A stretch of DNA of 8,975 bases from Armatimonadota bacterium (GTDB lineage: Bacteria > Armatimonadota > JAAZEB01), in contig DUUU01000289.1 in assembly GCA_012841485.1 (NCBI GenBank), positions 1 to 8,975 of the forward strand, written 5' to 3'. Both the position numbers and the translations under genes were made by a program. Position 1 is the first letter of the stretch. Every line of letters starts with the position of its first letter. Of the stretch, positions 7,286-8,975 are shown in pieces. The notes beneath the pieces are model-generated. The model saw only the letters and a list, made by a program, of their open reading frames with translations, did not search any database and had not been told where the DNA came from.

Positions 7286-7293
7286 GAGAGGAG
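7286..7293 (+). promoter_or_regulatory. Ribosome binding site of the pseudopilin gene
   Basis: GAGAGGAG lies 6 nt before ATG 7300, a strong Shine-Dalgarno. It fixes the start at 7300 rather than at the upstream in-frame TTG at 7258. Confidence 0.8.
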
Positions 7294-7299
7294 TCCGCC

Positions 7300-7974
7300 A
7301 TGAACGTCCGTAGAGGATTCACCTTGATCGAGCTTCTGGTCGTCATCGCCATTATCGCCATCCTGGCAGCAATCCTCTTTCCGGTCTTCGCCCGGGCGCG
7401 GGAGAATGCGCGCAAGGCGAACTGCCAGAGCAATCTGAAGCAGATCGCCACGGCGATGCTCGCCTACATCCAGGATTACGATGAGTGCTTCCTTTCGGGC
7501 CGATATCCGGGCACGTGCCTGTTCGGCCATTCGCATCAGGACGCGGCTCCGAACGCAATCAACGACTACTACGGGTGGGCGAACCACCTGCAGTCGTATG
7601 TCAAGAACACCCGGGTCTTCTTCTGTCCTAGCACGCAGCCGACGACCTGCACCAGCGGCTCGGGAGCAGCGCGCATTACCAACGCTTACGGCTACAACTA
7701 TGACGGCTGCTACGGGCGCAGCCAGGCGACGGTGCAGTATCCATCGGACCAGATGATGTTCATGGATATGCAAGACTCCTTCGTGATCTCGAGCACCAAC
7801 ACGTACACAAACTGCATGAACGGGATGGGCAATGGGCTCACGCGGCACAGCGATGGCGCCAACGTCGCCTTCGTCGATGGTCACGTGAAGTGGTACGCGG
7901 CGAACAAGATCCGGGGGATGATCCCGCAGACCGCGGGCACCTACAGCACCTTCCTCAACATCACAATGGAGTAG
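7300..7974 (+). CDS. Type IV pilin-like (type II secretion G-type) protein with H-X9-DG domain
   Basis: A 224-residue pseudopilin. A short basic leader MNVRRG is followed by [20 protein letters not shown]. Prepilin peptidase should cut after Gly6 and methylate Phe7; Glu at mature position 5 is conserved. The hydrophobic helix (about 7-29) anchors the protein until assembly. [16 protein letters not shown] (27-42) and [19 protein letters not shown] (44-62) are typical of pseudopilins in Armatimonadota and Planctomycetota. Near the C-terminus His183, nine residues, then Asp193-Gly194 form the H-X9-DG motif of the prepilin-type processing-associated domain (DUF1559-like). Seven cysteines (42, 63, 73, 109, 117, 137, 172) may form disulfides outside the membrane. 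It has its own promoter and ribosome binding site, and no pilus assembly gene lies nearby. In such genomes many such paralogues occur singly, and individual roles are mostly unknown. Confidence 0.93.
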   Translation: MNVRRGFTLIELLVVIAIIAILAAILFPVFARARENARKANCQSNLKQIATAMLAYIQDYDECFLSGRYPGTCLFGHSHQDAAPNAINDYYGWANHLQSYVKNTRVFFCPSTQPTTCTSGSGAARITNAYGYNYDGCYGRSQATVQYPSDQMMFMDMQDSFVISSTNTYTNCMNGMGNGLTRHSDGANVAFVDGHVKWYAANKIRGMIPQTAGTYSTFLNITME

Positions 7975-8079
7975 GATTCGCGCTCGGGGCCGGGTGCCCG
8001 GACTGCATAGGGCTCGTTGGCCGGGCGGCAGGCTTGCGGCGGAGCGGCTTCGCGGGCACGAAGTACGCTCGCGCGAGAA
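7975..8079. other. Short convergent intergenic region with hairpins
   Basis: This 105-bp gap separates the convergent pilin and flavoprotein genes. It contains CCGGG-TG-CCCGG (7990-8001), CTTCG/CGAAG (8048-8052 with 8059-8063, 6-nt loop) and the palindrome CTCGCGCGAG (8068-8077). None is followed by a T tract, so I do not call an intrinsic terminator, though they may help stop converging transcription. Confidence 0.4.
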
Positions 8080-8975
8080 TCAGAGTATTGCCCCCTGGGC
8101 CGAAAGCGCGTCTCGAAGATCGGCCACGGGAAGCTGGTGGATGTCATTCAAGCCTCGCGCTGCCGCGAGAGCCGCGGCCGTGCCGGCGGCCTCGCCCGTA
8201 GCCAGGCACGTCCCCATCACGCGCGCGGAGCCATTGGCCTCCCGGGAGGAAGAGAGGCACCGCCCGGCGGCGAGGAGATTCCGGAGCCCGCGAGGGATCA
8301 GGCAGCCAAAGGGGATGGCGTAGGAACCACCATCGCGCACAGGGATCCGCACCTGGTGGGTGCCGCTCCCGTGGATGTCCACATGATGCGCCCCGCGAGC
8401 GACGCCGTCAGGAGCATCCTGGCCCTCGATCACCGCCTCGGTGTTGAGTGTCTGCTCGCCGTGGATGCGGCGCGTCTCGCGCACCCCGACGCGGTGGGCC
8501 ACGGCGGAGAGCACGATCTCCTGGCACCCGGGCAGCTTCGCCTTCATGAAGCGCAACGCCGCCTCCGCCTGCGCGGCCAGAGAGGCATACGCCTCGGAAC
8601 GCCGGTCGGGATCGGTGGCGTCCACGTCTGCCAGGCGAGTCGCGTTCACGCACAGCTCGCGCTTTGCGAGGGATGTGGGCGTCAGGAAGAACGCCGTGCA
8701 GGGGAAGACCGACCCATCACGGATGCGTGGGCCCAAGAGCGACCCCGCCGCGGAGAGAGCCAGGTAGGGGTAGCCGCGCTCGCGCAGGCGCCGGGCGCAC
8801 TCCCGTGGATCCGTGGGCATGACCGGGCTCTCTGCCAGCAGGAACTCTCCCGGGTTCTCCTCGGCAAAGTTGAGGAGCGCCTCGAAGTGGACCCCTGCCA
8901 CGCGAAACACCAGGCTGAGCGGCTGGAAACGGGCCTGCCCATCGCCCGCGCGCACTGGCGCTCCGGCAAGGGAGC
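8080..8975 (-). CDS. FAD-dependent oxidoreductase, C-terminal part (5' end beyond the window)
   Basis: The last 297 residues are visible; the start and the N-terminal Rossmann FAD-binding motif lie beyond position 8975. The frame stays open to the edge, so the in-frame GTG at 8955 is probably internal. VGVRETRRIHGEQTL (within about 8459-8509) and the end segment IPRGLRNLLAAGRCLSSSRE, followed by GSARVMGTCLATGEAAGTAA, match the C-terminal portion of the FAD_oxidored (PF12831-like) family. The Gly/Ala-rich last segment contacts FAD in such proteins. No signal peptide can be judged. Members often occur beside sugar or polysaccharide catabolism genes in Armatimonadota and Planctomycetota, with substrates mostly unknown. 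It converges on the pilin gene, from which it is separated by 105 bp, with no sign of a shared function. The family is quite sure; the substrate is unknown. Confidence 0.88.
   Translation of the reverse strand, partial: SLAGAPVRAGDGQARFQPLSLVFRVAGVHFEALLNFAEENPGEFLLAESPVMPTDPRECARRLRERGYPYLALSAAGSLLGPRIRDGSVFPCTAFFLTPTSLAKRELCVNATRLADVDATDPDRRSEAYASLAAQAEAALRFMKAKLPGCQEIVLSAVAHRVGVRETRRIHGEQTLNTEAVIEGQDAPDGVARGAHHVDIHGSGTHQVRIPVRDGGSYAIPFGCLIPRGLRNLLAAGRCLSSSREANGSARVMGTCLATGEAAGTAAALAAARGLNDIHQLPVADLRDALSAQGAIL

Noticed and set aside
7069..7884. Minus-strand open frame of 271 codons opposite the pilin gene
   Set aside because: The plus-strand pilin has a promoter, ribosome binding site, prepilin leader and H-X9-DG motif. 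The opposite frame is a shadow.

Overview
The window looks like chromosome from a high-GC, Gram-negative-type bacterium, most likely an Armatimonadota member or a relative. The main pointer is the pseudopilin at 7300-7974. Its N-terminus, its '[16 protein letters not shown]' stretch and its C-terminal H-X9-DG motif match the large pseudopilin families of Armatimonadota and Planctomycetota. The taxonomy is inferred from family resemblance, since no marker gene was compared.

Layout, right to left. The right edge (8080-8975, minus) carries the C-terminal part of an FAD-dependent oxidoreductase. It converges on the pseudopilin gene (7300-7974, plus), which has its own sigma70-like promoter with a perfect 12-bp palindrome in the spacer. 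Divergent from the pilin, the minus strand carries mfd (6945-3583), the transcription-repair coupling factor. Next come a 361-bp non-coding gap, a membrane-anchored SPOR-domain protein (3221-2379), a 246-bp gap, and hppA (2132 to beyond position 1). hppA encodes a membrane-bound H+-translocating pyrophosphatase with the K+-independent signature.

The coding content is mostly ordinary housekeeping: transcription-coupled DNA repair, peptidoglycan or septum binding, pyrophosphate-driven proton pumping, a pilus or secretion pseudopilin and a flavoprotein. The less expected signal is non-coding. The -35 box of a nearly perfect sigma70 promoter (TTGACA, 17 bp, TATACT) overlaps the mfd stop codon. 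It faces about 330 nt of non-coding, hairpin-rich DNA before the SPOR gene. A T6 tract lies about 180 nt downstream of the predicted start, so a small RNA or a long structured 5' leader is plausible. A second cluster of nested inverted repeats (3252-3344) sits just before the SPOR gene. The hppA leader has a 10-bp perfect inverted repeat.

No mobile element, CRISPR array, tRNA or rRNA was recognised. Long open frames antisense to hppA, the SPOR gene and mfd are best explained as high-GC shadows.
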